A stretch of DNA of 24,060 nucleotides from Deltaproteobacteria bacterium (GCA_003646875.1 QMLT01000002.1:1-24060), one strand, 5' to 3'; shown: positions 7,452 to 15,006, numbered from the stretch's first letter. The notes: a model not told the origin generated them from the letters alone. A program made the numbers and translations.

Positions 7452-8771
7452 GTGAAAAAGACATTAAGTTCATCAGTATCTGAGCTAATAGGCACATGGC
7501 AGAAAAAGATGTTCTGGCTTATGTGGGTAACCTATGCCTCTTTCTATCTTTTACGGGTAAATATTTTCATTGCTATGCCTGAAATAATGCAAGATTTCAA
7601 TTTGACAAAAACCAATATGGGACTTGTCCTAAGTAGTTTGTTTCTGCTATACGCAATAGGGCAATTCATAAATGGTCAACTTGGTGATAAACTGAATTCA
7701 AGACGGATAATTACATTAGGTCTACTGTCCTCAGCAGTGCTGAACATCATATATGGCTTTACTGGTGGATTATTAGGTCTTATGATAGTGGTATGGGGAC
7801 TGAATGGATATTTCCAGTCAATGGGATGGGGACCGACTGTCAAGGCAATGGCCAACTGGTTCCCTGTCAAAGTTAGGGGTAAAATTTCTGGGCGGTTAGG
7901 CACAAGTTACATTATTGGAGGGGCTATCTCCTGGCTTTTGGCAGGCACAATCATCAAGTATTTCGACTGGCGTTTTACTTTTTTTCTTCCCGCTATATTT
8001 TGTATATTGGTTGCTCTCCATTGGTTTATTCGTGCGCGGAATGCACCTGAAGAAGTGGGGTTGCCGAGCTTAGAGGAACAAGAAAGGGGCATTGAAAACA
8101 ATGAGATTCGCAAAGATGCCCATATAGGTTTTCGAAATACCCTAAAAATTACACTTTTAGATCCCTCTATCTGGTTTGCTGCCTTTGGGCTATTTGGACT
8201 AAATATTGTTCGCTACGGTTTTATGTCCTGGGCACCTACCTTCATGTTTGAGGAACAAGGTGCAACAATTTCTGTGGCTGCTTATAAGGGTATTGCCTTT
8301 CCTGTTGCTGGAGGATTGGGGGCGATTTTTGCTGGTTGGGCATCTGACAAAATATTTAAGCACCGTAGAGCGCCAGTTTCTTTTATAATGCTGGTTTTAT
8401 TGGCTATCTCTTGTTATCTTTTTAGAATTGTTCCAGGTGATAATTGGATGGTAAGTTTAATCATCTTACTTTTTATTGGGTTCTTTACCTTTGGTCCTCA
8501 CATACTAATAGTAGCTGCAATACCTGCAGATTTCGGCTCTCGTAAAGCCGCTTCGTCAGTAACCGGTTTTATAGATGCAATGGGATACTTAGGAGCAAGT
8601 TTGACTGGTGTGGGCACAGGTTATTTGATAGAGAAGTTTAGCTGGAATGCTGGTTTCTGCTTTTGGATTCTTGGGGCAATTTTTGCGGCAATTATGACGT
8701 TGCTTATCTGGATCTATAAGGAAAGAGAAGTTGAGTCGGTATTAAGACAAAGGGCTGGGATAAAGTTATGA
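7452..8771 (+). CDS. MFS transporter, organophosphate:phosphate antiporter (GlpT/UhpT-like)
   Basis: A 439-residue, 12-helix major-facilitator protein. The organophosphate:phosphate antiporter stamp is visible: WVTYASFYLLRVN in helix 1, GQFINGQLGDK in the helix 2-3 loop, and NGYFQSMGWGPTVKAMANWF in helix 4. Known members import glycerol-3-phosphate, hexose-phosphates or phosphoglycerates in exchange for phosphate, so import of a phosphorylated small molecule is likely; which one cannot be told. The GTG start has an excellent GGGAGG at 7436-7441. It follows the cytidylyltransferase closely, which suggests that the imported phosphate ester is the substrate of that enzyme or of the fusion protein downstream. 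Confidence 0.85.
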   Translation: MKKTLSSSVSELIGTWQKKMFWLMWVTYASFYLLRVNIFIAMPEIMQDFNLTKTNMGLVLSSLFLLYAIGQFINGQLGDKLNSRRIITLGLLSSAVLNIIYGFTGGLLGLMIVVWGLNGYFQSMGWGPTVKAMANWFPVKVRGKISGRLGTSYIIGGAISWLLAGTIIKYFDWRFTFFLPAIFCILVALHWFIRARNAPEEVGLPSLEEQERGIENNEIRKDAHIGFRNTLKITLLDPSIWFAAFGLFGLNIVRYGFMSWAPTFMFEEQGATISVAAYKGIAFPVAGGLGAIFAGWASDKIFKHRRAPVSFIMLVLLAISCYLFRIVPGDNWMVSLIILLFIGFFTFGPHILIVAAIPADFGSRKAASSVTGFIDAMGYLGASLTGVGTGYLIEKFSWNAGFCFWILGAIFAAIMTLLIWIYKEREVESVLRQRAGIKL

Positions 8772-8800
8772 AAATGCCTCTAACAGAAGATTTGTAACCC

Positions 8801-8933
8801 TTCAGCCACAGACCCGCCTGCCAGACGGCGGGCAGGTTCAAACAGATGAACGCAGATAAGTTGAAATATAAAGAAATTACAGACATTATTCTTAGAAAAT
8901 ATCAGGGATAATCAGCATAAATCCGTGGCTGAA
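8801..8933. repeat. TTCAGCCAC...GTGGCTGAA element, copy 2
   Basis: This 133-bp element is bounded by TTCAGCCAC at 8801-8809 and its inverted copy GTGGCTGAA at 8925-8933. It fills most of the 194-base gap between the transporter and the fusion gene. After the left terminus a GC-rich palindrome (8817-8836) interrupts the sequence, which then continues with CAGATGAACGCAGATAAG. It has no coding capacity. Confidence 0.65.
8817..8836. repeat. GC-rich CCTGCC/GGCAGG palindrome nested in a repeat
   Basis: CCTGCC at 8817-8822 pairs with GGCAGG at 8831-8836. Its reverse complement begins CCTGCCCGCC, matching the outer arms of the palindrome at 11954-12000. It is much richer in G+C than the AT-rich element around it. 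Confidence 0.5.
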
Positions 8934-8965
8934 GATTTCTTTAAAGGAAAAAGCGAGAATTAAAC

Positions 8966-11023
8966 ATGAAATGCCTGATCATAGCTGCTGGATCGGAGAG
9001 TGGAATGTCAACTAAGGGCGATTCAAAGCCCCTTACTCAAGTTCTGGGATTATCCTTAATTGAACGGATTATATTGACCGCAAAGAATACCGGTCTAAAG
9101 GATTTCTATGTGGTCACTGGATACAATGATGCAGAGGTGAGAGACTATCTTGACAGATTTAGCCAGAGAAGAGATATAAATATAACACATATCATAAATG
9201 AAGAATCGGAAAAAGGGAACGGCTTATCCGTTCTTAAGGCAAAAAAAATATTGAATGAGAATTTTATTCTATTGATGGGGGATCATATCTTTGACGAATC
9301 GATCCTGGAAAAACTAAAGAATGAAAAAATAGCCGATGACGAGGTTTTGCTGGCTGTAGATTATCGCATCAAAAAAAATAGGCTCACTAATGCTGATAAT
9401 ATTAGTAAAGTTGTTGTCAAAGACAATAGGATCATAGACATAGGAAGAAATATTAATGAATATAATGCATACAATACAGGAATTTTTCTTTGCTCTCCCG
9501 CAATATTCAGCGCTATTAAAAAAAATTTACCTTATGGCAATGATTATCTTTTAAGAGCAATATGTGTAATGGCTGAAAAAGAGAAGGTTAAAGCTGTTGA
9601 TATCAAAGATGATTATTGGATTGATGTGAATACAAAGAAGGATCGCAAAAAGGCCTCAAAACTATTGTATAATAATTCAATAAAACAGGCTGGTCCAATA
9701 ACCCGATATATAAATGCCACATTTGCCACCAGGATTTTCACTCCTGCCCTTCTTAAAATATATAAGGGATTTACTCCCAACCAGGTCTCTTTCTTGAGTT
9801 TTATTGTAGCCCTAATAAGCAGTTTATCTTTTATTCTTGGCCATGCTGTTATAGGAGCATTGCTGATACAAGTATCAAGTATATTGGATTATAGTGATGG
9901 CCAATTTGCAAGACTCAAGCATATGGCATCCCGGTTTGGACATTTCACTGACATAACACTTGATCGCTATGCTGATGGCTTCATACTTTTAGGGATGTTC
10001 TATTACTCACTATCTGAAATAGGCGGTAAAGAAATAGTGGGGATTTATTGGAGCCCTTTAACTATTAGTAGCACTTCTATAATAGCTATCTTAGGAAACT
10101 TGATGGTCAGTTACACTTCTGCAACCTCTGTAGTTAATTTTGGCTATGTATATAAAAGGAGAGGGATTGTAGCGGGAAGAGGTAGAGACATCAGGCTATT
10201 TTTGCTTTTTATCGGGGGAATAATGAGCTATTTTCATCCGATTTATGTATTCCTTGCCTTGCTTGTTATGGCCTTGCAAACCAATATAATTGTAATATCC
10301 CGATTTATTCTGTCATGGCGATATTTTACCAAAGAAACTACTTTCAGGATGATAGGTAGGATTAAAGCAATCATTTTCGATTTTGATGGAACTTTAGCAA
10401 ATACAATGCCCTTCTTAACGGAGTTGGCTGTAAAACTTATTACCGCAAACTACGATATCTCTAAAGAGGAGGCTAAAAGGAGATATTTAGAGACTACCGG
10501 CGTAGATTTTGCGAGCCAGTTAGAATCCATTTTTCCAAATCACCCCAATAACCAAAAAATAGCGGCTGGTTTCGAGGAAAGGAAGTTAGAAAGTATTTTT
10601 GACCATCCTGTCTTCCCCAATGTCATTCCCACTCTGAAGTATTTTAGAAGTAAAAACATTAAGACATTTATTTGTAGTAGCACAAAACAAGAAATTATTA
10701 TAAAATATTGCCAGTTAAACAAAATTGATATTCTGTTAGACAACATTTTTGGTCATAAACCGAATTTTAAAAAAGGCCAGCAGATTGATTTCATCCTTCA
10801 ACATTACAAATTGCAACCCGATAAAGTGATTTTTGTAGCGGATTCTTTAAAGGATTGTGATTTTTCGAGAGATAAAAGAATAAATTTTATTGGGATCGCT
10901 AAAATTTTTGAAAAGAAAGCGTTTCAGAAAAAGGGAGCATTAAGCGTTAGGAGCCTGACTGAGCTTACAAAGTTTTTTAATAAATCTGAGAATTATCTTA
11001 AATATGTCGAAAAGGTAAGATGA
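8966..11023 (+). CDS. Three-domain fusion: IPCT-like cytidylyltransferase, CDP-alcohol phosphotransferase, HAD phosphatase
   Basis: A 685-residue protein. Residues 1-235 resemble inositol-1-phosphate cytidylyltransferase: IIAAG at 5-9, KPL at 21-23, EKGNGLSVLKAKK and LLMGDHIFD. Residues 245-455 are a membrane CDP-alcohol phosphotransferase with the full D-x2-D-G-x2-A-R-x8-G-x3-D-x3-D motif (Asp308, Asp311, Asp329, Asp333). Residues 468-670 are a HAD phosphatase with DFDGT (Asp472, Asp474), a CSS motif and ADSLKDCD. The first two domains occur fused in the bifunctional IPCT/DIPPS enzyme that makes phosphorylated di-myo-inositol-phosphate in hyperthermophiles. The third would supply the final dephosphorylation. 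The signature arginine after IIAAG is replaced by Gly13. The start is ATG 8966, with a weak ribosome site (AAGGAAA, 8943-8949). It reads as more AT-rich than its neighbours. Substrate identity is inferred. Confidence 0.85.
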   Translation: MKCLIIAAGSESGMSTKGDSKPLTQVLGLSLIERIILTAKNTGLKDFYVVTGYNDAEVRDYLDRFSQRRDINITHIINEESEKGNGLSVLKAKKILNENFILLMGDHIFDESILEKLKNEKIADDEVLLAVDYRIKKNRLTNADNISKVVVKDNRIIDIGRNINEYNAYNTGIFLCSPAIFSAIKKNLPYGNDYLLRAICVMAEKEKVKAVDIKDDYWIDVNTKKDRKKASKLLYNNSIKQAGPITRYINATFATRIFTPALLKIYKGFTPNQVSFLSFIVALISSLSFILGHAVIGALLIQVSSILDYSDGQFARLKHMASRFGHFTDITLDRYADGFILLGMFYYSLSEIGGKEIVGIYWSPLTISSTSIIAILGNLMVSYTSATSVVNFGYVYKRRGIVAGRGRDIRLFLLFIGGIMSYFHPIYVFLALLVMALQTNIIVISRFILSWRYFTKETTFRMIGRIKAIIFDFDGTLANTMPFLTELAVKLITANYDISKEEAKRRYLETTGVDFASQLESIFPNHPNNQKIAAGFEERKLESIFDHPVFPNVIPTLKYFRSKNIKTFICSSTKQEIIIKYCQLNKIDILLDNIFGHKPNFKKGQQIDFILQHYKLQPDKVIFVADSLKDCDFSRDKRINFIGIAKIFEKKAFQKKGALSVRSLTELTKFFNKSENYLKYVEKVR

Positions 11024-11027
11024 AACA

Positions 11028-11912
11028 ATGAGAGAAGAATATTTTTCTCGGATGAAAGATATTGCCTTTAAGGGAGGGAAAATTGCCCTGGAGCTAATTT
11101 CGAGTGGCGGCTATTTTTTGAAATCCGATAGAACTATCCTAACGAAAGCAGATGTGGAGATATCAAAGCTTGCCTTTAGTGTCATAGATGATCTACTTAA
11201 AACACCAGATCATATGCTAATTGATGAGGAAGATACTGAATGTGCTGAATCTTTTGACCAATCCCATTTTGAAGACACGGCTTTTATCTGGGCGATAGAT
11301 CCAATCGATGGAACAAGATCATTCTCGAATCGAATGCCAAATTTTGGTATATCAATAGGCTTAATAAAGGAATTAAAACCCTGGCTAGGGGTTGTCTATT
11401 TTCCAATGCTTGGGGAATTATTTTATTCTGATGGGAAACAGTCTTTCTTCGTGCAGAATGCCTATACAGAATGTGAAGAAACTATGCTCATTTCTCCAAT
11501 TGACCACCAGATTTCAAGACAATCCATATTTATCTCCAACGATTCATTCTTTGAAAAGTTCGATTGGAATTCTTCTGATTGTCAATTAATGAATCCTCTC
11601 TGTGCAGTTCTAAGTCTATGTTGGCCGACTATTGGCCGTGGATGTGGTGCCTTTTTTGGCGCACATATTTGGGATTTTGCAGGCTCCTGGCCGATTTTTT
11701 TGTCCGCAGGATTAAGTCTACGTTCATATCAAACTGGCAATGAGATAACTCAATTAGATGCTGTACTATTTGCCAGAGAAAGTAAGGATCCGTGGAAATT
11801 GAAAGAATACTATATCCTTTCCTCGGAAAGAAATTTTCCATTGCTTAGAGAAAAAATAATGCTAAAGAATAACATCAAAGTTCGTCAAAATGCATCATTG
11901 ACTACCTCGTAG
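11028..11912 (+). CDS. Inositol monophosphatase family phosphatase
   Basis: A 294-residue protein of the inositol monophosphatase/FBPase-like fold. Its metal-binding set is present: DEED at residues 66-69, WAIDPIDGT at 88-96 (Asp91, Asp94) and WDFAGSW at 215-221 (Asp216). Members dephosphorylate inositol-1-phosphate, fructose-1,6-bisphosphate, histidinol-phosphate or PAP. It starts five bases after the stop of the fusion gene, so it belongs to the same operon, and inositol-1-phosphate or the phosphorylated phosphodiester product is the best guess for its substrate. The last few residues and the TAG stop lie inside the left end of a repeat element (11897-12080), so the original C-terminus may have been replaced. 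The catalytic domain is intact. Confidence 0.85.
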   Translation: MREEYFSRMKDIAFKGGKIALELISSGGYFLKSDRTILTKADVEISKLAFSVIDDLLKTPDHMLIDEEDTECAESFDQSHFEDTAFIWAIDPIDGTRSFSNRMPNFGISIGLIKELKPWLGVVYFPMLGELFYSDGKQSFFVQNAYTECEETMLISPIDHQISRQSIFISNDSFFEKFDWNSSDCQLMNPLCAVLSLCWPTIGRGCGAFFGAHIWDFAGSWPIFLSAGLSLRSYQTGNEITQLDAVLFARESKDPWKLKEYYILSSERNFPLLREKIMLKNNIKVRQNASLTTS

Positions 11913-12080
11913 AAAGTCGCAAAACTCCCTCTCCATCGAAGGGAGAGGGTTGGCCTGCCCGCCTCGCCTGAGCGAGTTCAGGCTCGCGATGGCGGGCAGG
12001 GGTGTGGGTAAATAAGATAAAATGTTAGATAGTTATACCCCCTCCCATTAATCCCCTCCCACCAGGGGCTGATCTTTACC
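11897..12080. repeat. CTCGTA-AAAGTCG element, degenerate copy with a nested palindrome
   Basis: The left edge (CTCGTAGAAAGTCG at about 11907-11920) matches the left end of the intact element at 15007-15135. The interior carries the same hairpin CCCTCTCC...GGGAGAGGG and later the same CCCCTCCC-TTAATCCCCTCCCA stretch at about 12040-12061. The right terminal repeat is not recognisable. A 47-base GC-rich palindrome interrupts it at 11954-12000. The element overlaps the end of the phosphatase gene. Confidence 0.6.
11954..12000. repeat. GC-rich CCTGCC/GGCAGG palindrome, long form
   Basis: Perfect 10-base arms CCTGCCCGCC (11954-11963) and GGCGGGCAGG (11991-12000) flank an inner inverted repeat (CCTGA...TCAGG). 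Flanking sequence GAGGGTTGG and GGTGTGGGT is continuous in the other copy of the host element (GAGGGTTGGGGTGAGGGT near 15054), so this palindrome looks like a precise insertion. A related copy in the opposite orientation lies at 23899-23938. Confidence 0.65.
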
Positions 12081-12086
12081 CATAAC

Positions 12087-12359
12087 GTGGGTTGCTGGTC
12101 ACAGGGGGTTCTTGAGGATATAGGGGACATGGTCAGCACCAGGGGAGGTATCAATAGAGCCTTTGTTTTAGATATAGATCTCCAATTTGGAGATGGAGCG
12201 GTAAATATATTTAGAAAAAGGGGTTATGTGACTATCTTCAACGTATCTTCTAACAATAGGGAGAGCTATTTAAAGGAAATAGCGCAGGAGTTGAAAGAAC
12301 AGCAATCCGATGTAATTTATAATGTACTGGCGCTGCTCAAGGGGATGGAGGGCGGGTGA
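12087..12359 (+). pseudogene. Fragment of a histone-deacetylase-family (acetylpolyamine amidohydrolase-like) gene
   Basis: The 90-codon frame contains FVLDIDLQFGDGAVNIFRKR and VTIFNVSSNNRESYLKEI, which fit the central part of the histone deacetylase/acetylpolyamine amidohydrolase fold, where VLDIDxHxGDG carries metal ligands. The metal-binding histidine of that motif is Gln here, the N-terminal HHA region is missing, and the sequence ends before the usual GFD motif. A full protein would be about 300-340 residues, so this is a decayed internal piece. It begins next to a repeat element, and the GTG at 12087 has no ribosome site, so expression is unlikely. Confidence 0.6.
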
Positions 12360-12453
12360 GTTATTTCGGAAAATAGAAACGACTTGCGGGAAGAGATGTG
12401 GACTGCGCGAGTCCATTCATACTCTAAGTCTTATCTATTCCCCGTGGGAGCTT

Positions 12454-13287
12454 TCATTGGGCATCAGTTGACAGCCTTTGTAAAAACTGAGCAGCGGCAT
12501 GCCTCGCTGCGACTTCAATTGGTGATACCACATACTTGTCCAGGGCGTAATCGGCCTTCCAGGTTTCGACATACTTTTTTCCCTTAGATATTGCAGTAAA
12601 GGGGCTAGATGCCGCGCGCATCTGGTAAAGGTATAGCGCGCCTTGTAATGATTTGACAGCTACGGTTAACATGGTCCAATCCAATTGCGCAGGACAGTTC
12701 TCCAACTTCGCATAGCTCTGAATATCATCAACCCTAAAAACTCTATTGGATTGGGTATCTTTTAGCTGGATATTGGAAAAGAATACAGTGGCTTCCCAGT
12801 AATTTCCCGCTGAACCAAATCCTTCTTTTGTGCCATGCCCATAGGTGTTGAGAATCACCCGTTCCACCTTGCCGGTTAGTAAGAGACTGGGATCCCTCGA
12901 AGAAGCGCTCTGCTCGCTTTCAAGGATAGTAACGGAAAGTCCCTGGTTTTTCAGTTCGGATACGAAGGAAAGAGCTGCAAGCCGGCCTGCATTGCTATAA
13001 AGCATTTCTCTTTGTTCCTTCGATATACCAAAAATCCAAGGCTGGCGAACCTGCATGAGGCCTTCGTGATGGCCCCCTTCAATTTTTGTGTCTCTGGTGT
13101 CAAATGGGAGGACTGCGAGCTGAGAGTGTTTCAACGGCGGTGCCACATCTACCTTGTTCGGGCGAATCTGCGTGCAGGAAAGAGATCTGGTCACATTAGC
13201 GGCGCAACCACTTAAAGCGTAAACGCTGACAAGGAGCAGTGATAAGCGTAAGCACAGATTCCTGTTAAGAAGAGGTTTGGTAATCAT
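12454..13287 (-). CDS. Putative lipoprotein of unknown function
   Basis: This 277-residue protein has a lipoprotein signal: a short basic start, a hydrophobic stretch at residues 13-24 and the lipobox LSGC with Cys28. The mature part contains QLAVLPFDTRD near residue 57, a pattern seen in periplasmic or outer-membrane lipoproteins that open an alpha/beta domain, and a LLLTGKVERVILN strand further on. I do not recognise a specific family. It stands alone on the minus strand between a pseudogene fragment and a long non-coding stretch. Its G+C looks a little higher than that of neighbouring genes, which may mean different ancestry. The start ATG (13285-13287) has only a weak upstream purine tract, but it gives the signal peptide directly. 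Confidence 0.7.
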   Translation of the reverse strand: MITKPLLNRNLCLRLSLLLVSVYALSGCAANVTRSLSCTQIRPNKVDVAPPLKHSQLAVLPFDTRDTKIEGGHHEGLMQVRQPWIFGISKEQREMLYSNAGRLAALSFVSELKNQGLSVTILESEQSASSRDPSLLLTGKVERVILNTYGHGTKEGFGSAGNYWEATVFFSNIQLKDTQSNRVFRVDDIQSYAKLENCPAQLDWTMLTVAVKSLQGALYLYQMRAASSPFTAISKGKKYVETWKADYALDKYVVSPIEVAARHAAAQFLQRLSTDAQ

Positions 13288-13319
13288 ATATCGTAATTTC
13301 TACAGCTTGTTGAAATGCA

Positions 13320-13343
13320 CGCTGCGTAAGCCCCTGCGCAGCG
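13320..13343. other. Small hairpin upstream of the lipoprotein gene
   Basis: CGCTGCG at 13320-13326 pairs with CGCAGCG at 13337-13343, leaving a 10-base loop. It lies 33 bases upstream of the lipoprotein start, in its likely leader. No T-run follows on either strand, so it is not an ordinary terminator. Confidence 0.35.
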
Positions 13344-13357
13344 AGACAGTATTTTTA

Positions 13358-13373
13358 ATGGAACATGTTCCAT
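13358..13373. promoter_or_regulatory. 16-base perfect palindrome, possible operator
   Basis: ATGGAACATGTTCCAT is a perfect dyad located about 70 bases upstream of the lipoprotein start on the minus strand. Its position and symmetry suit a dimeric regulator, but no regulator gene is nearby and no second copy was noticed. Confidence 0.35.
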
Positions 13374-13961
13374 GTAGGCCGAATATGGTAATAGAATGCT
13401 GGAATATTGGCCTCCATCTTGCAGAGAGTGTTTATTTGAACAAGAAAGTTACTCATTTATTATAATGCGCCTAAGGCGCACTAACCGCCCTGTCAAGGGG
13501 AATTTTGTCAATCGATCACTTTTCCCCAAGAGTTATTTATTTTTATATGAAAGCGCCTAAAGTGAGCTAATTGCCTAAAGTGAACGTCTTTACTACTCAA
13601 CCGCTCATCCATTTGACCACTCAACTAATTTCATCCTTCGCTGTGCCCGAAAGGTCATTTTTTTTTCATATTAAAGGGATAGATTTCTAATGTCAATTCA
13701 TTCATTTTCAGGATGAGATTAACCATAGAGATTCCCATTTCTGTTCATGTATTTTATAGTCAAGACAAGGACCTTTTCCTGATACCTTTATGACCGTCGT
13801 GCGCCGCATCTCAGGATCGTGTTTTCATGGGAACGTGATTCGAGCCTTAGTCTATAATGAATGACATGGAGCATGCCCGCTCAGTTCATGAGGTTAGAAT
13901 GAGGTTTAATGGGAGCAACAGGCGTTTTCAAATGGATTAGTCCCATCAAATCTGTTCACAT
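13374..13961. other. Gene-poor region with small repeats
   Basis: I see no convincing gene here. The visible structure is as follows. There is an imperfect dyad TGCGCCT-A-AGGCGCA at 13466-13480. The 11-base direct repeat GCCTAAAGTGA occurs at 13555-13565 and 13573-13583. Starting near 13491 is TGTCAAGGGGAATTTTG, with TCACTTTTCCCC close behind it. The TGTCAA start with repeated AAGTGA/TCACTT motifs is reminiscent of an insertion-sequence end (IS21-like), but there is no transposase. Confidence 0.35.
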
Positions 13962-13967
13962 TTGACT

Positions 13968-14198
13968 ATGGCGGCAAGAACTTTAGGCCTGATTGGAAGA
14001 AAACCGAAAAAGATGCTAGAAAAACCCTATTTGCAGATGGAAAAAAATACGGTGGTTTTGTATGTGCCGAGATATATAAACGAATTGTCAATGAAAGATA
14101 TGGAAGATCTTATGGATGAGATGAAGGGAAAGGTAGAAAAATTCAAGGAAAACAGAGAGAAAAAAGACCCTTTTGACAGAAATTTACAAACTCGATAG
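13968..14198 (+). CDS. Small hypothetical ORF
   Basis: This 76-residue frame is rich in lysine and glutamate and has a single more structured stretch, NTVVLYVPRYINELSMKDME, ending in a charged helical tail. I do not recognise it. It has no ribosome site; the frame opens at a TTG (13962) two codons before the ATG. It may be a remnant of a larger gene or chance. It is isolated between two non-coding stretches. Confidence 0.25.
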   Translation: MAARTLGLIGRKPKKMLEKPYLQMEKNTVVLYVPRYINELSMKDMEDLMDEMKGKVEKFKENREKKDPFDRNLQTR

Positions 14199-14253
14199 GC
14201 ACCTTATAGAAATTTAAAAAAATGTAATAAAATTGTAGACAAATGATTTAAAA

Positions 14254-14571
14254 TTATATAAAGTAAAGTATCCTGCAATGATATATCAAACCCAGGATAC
14301 AGTGAAAAGACCGACCAAAGTCATCCTCTTGAATCAGGCCCTTGTCAGGGAGAAGCTTCGACAAAAGAAGTTTGACGATGTATGCCTGAGTTCTTGGAGC
14401 CATCTTGATGAATTTATTCAGTTCATAATCTCTTTTGGCCTCTTTGCCATGCTTTTCCAGCGCTAGGTTTAGCAACCGGCCGCAGTGGTATTCCTGTTTA
14501 TCTATAATCTTAGTGACTTCATGTCTTATCTCGCACCGTTCCAGGTCAGAACGGAGGTGGTGGCTGAATAA
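14254..14571 (-). other. Open frame without ATG after the HIT gene, possible gene remnant
   Basis: Directly after the HIT stop codon the same frame stays open for another 105 codons, to a TAA at 14254. The predicted peptide has helical, charged character around 14290-14480 (for example LALEKHGKEAKRDYELNKF), but there is no ATG or ribosome site and only a TTG at about 14475. It could be the remnant of a gene that once followed, or chance. I recognise no family. Confidence 0.2.
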
Positions 14572-14985
14572 TTAAGAGAGATGCTCCTTTACCTTCCGGG
14601 CTATATTTTTTATCTTTTCCATATCGCCCTGTTTCATCTCCCAGTTGGACATTGATAAACCATCATTTTTCCACCTGGGTATGATGTGAATATGAAGATG
14701 GGGAACTATTTGATCTGATGCCTTGCCATTGAGTTGAAGAATGGTTATGCCCTCTGCATTGAGCGCCTCTTTCGCTGCCTTTGCACATCTTTTTACAGCT
14801 TTAACAGTGGCTGCTAAATCACTTTCCGGTATTTCAAATATGTTCTCGGCGTGGTTTTTTGGGACTACCAGCATGTGGCCTTTACTTGAAGGATTAATAT
14901 CCATAAAGGCAATTACCAGTTCCTCATCCAATACCTTGACCGCAGGTACCTCTCCATCAATAATCTTACAAAAAATACAGTCCAT
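14572..14985 (-). CDS. HIT-family (histidine triad) nucleotide hydrolase
   Basis: This 137-residue protein is a typical Hint/HIT hydrolase. It opens with CIFCKIIDGE and has the GHMLVVPKNH segment and the catalytic histidine triad PHLHIHIIP near residue 100. Such enzymes hydrolyse adenosine phosphoramidates or related nucleotide conjugates. The frame stays open 38 codons upstream into a repeat element (15007-15135), giving a spurious extension that includes PHPNPLPSRERG. I reject that and start at ATG 14985, where family members begin (MDCIFCK), with a modest GGAAA upstream. It may be expressed alone, since 346 bases and a repeat separate it from the electron-transfer operon upstream. Confidence 0.9.
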   Translation of the reverse strand: MDCIFCKIIDGEVPAVKVLDEELVIAFMDINPSSKGHMLVVPKNHAENIFEIPESDLAATVKAVKRCAKAAKEALNAEGITILQLNGKASDQIVPHLHIHIIPRWKNDGLSMSNWEMKQGDMEKIKNIARKVKEHLS

Positions 14986-15006
14986 TGCAATTTCCAGCTT
15001 TGAAAC

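Noticed and set aside
8801..8933. Repeats considered as a CRISPR array
   Set aside because: The repeats are inverted and dispersed between genes, not regular direct repeats with spacers, and there are no cas genes.
14278..14466. 62-residue + strand ORF opposite the ATG-less frame
   Set aside because: No ribosome site, no family resemblance, and the opposite strand has an equally weak but longer open frame.
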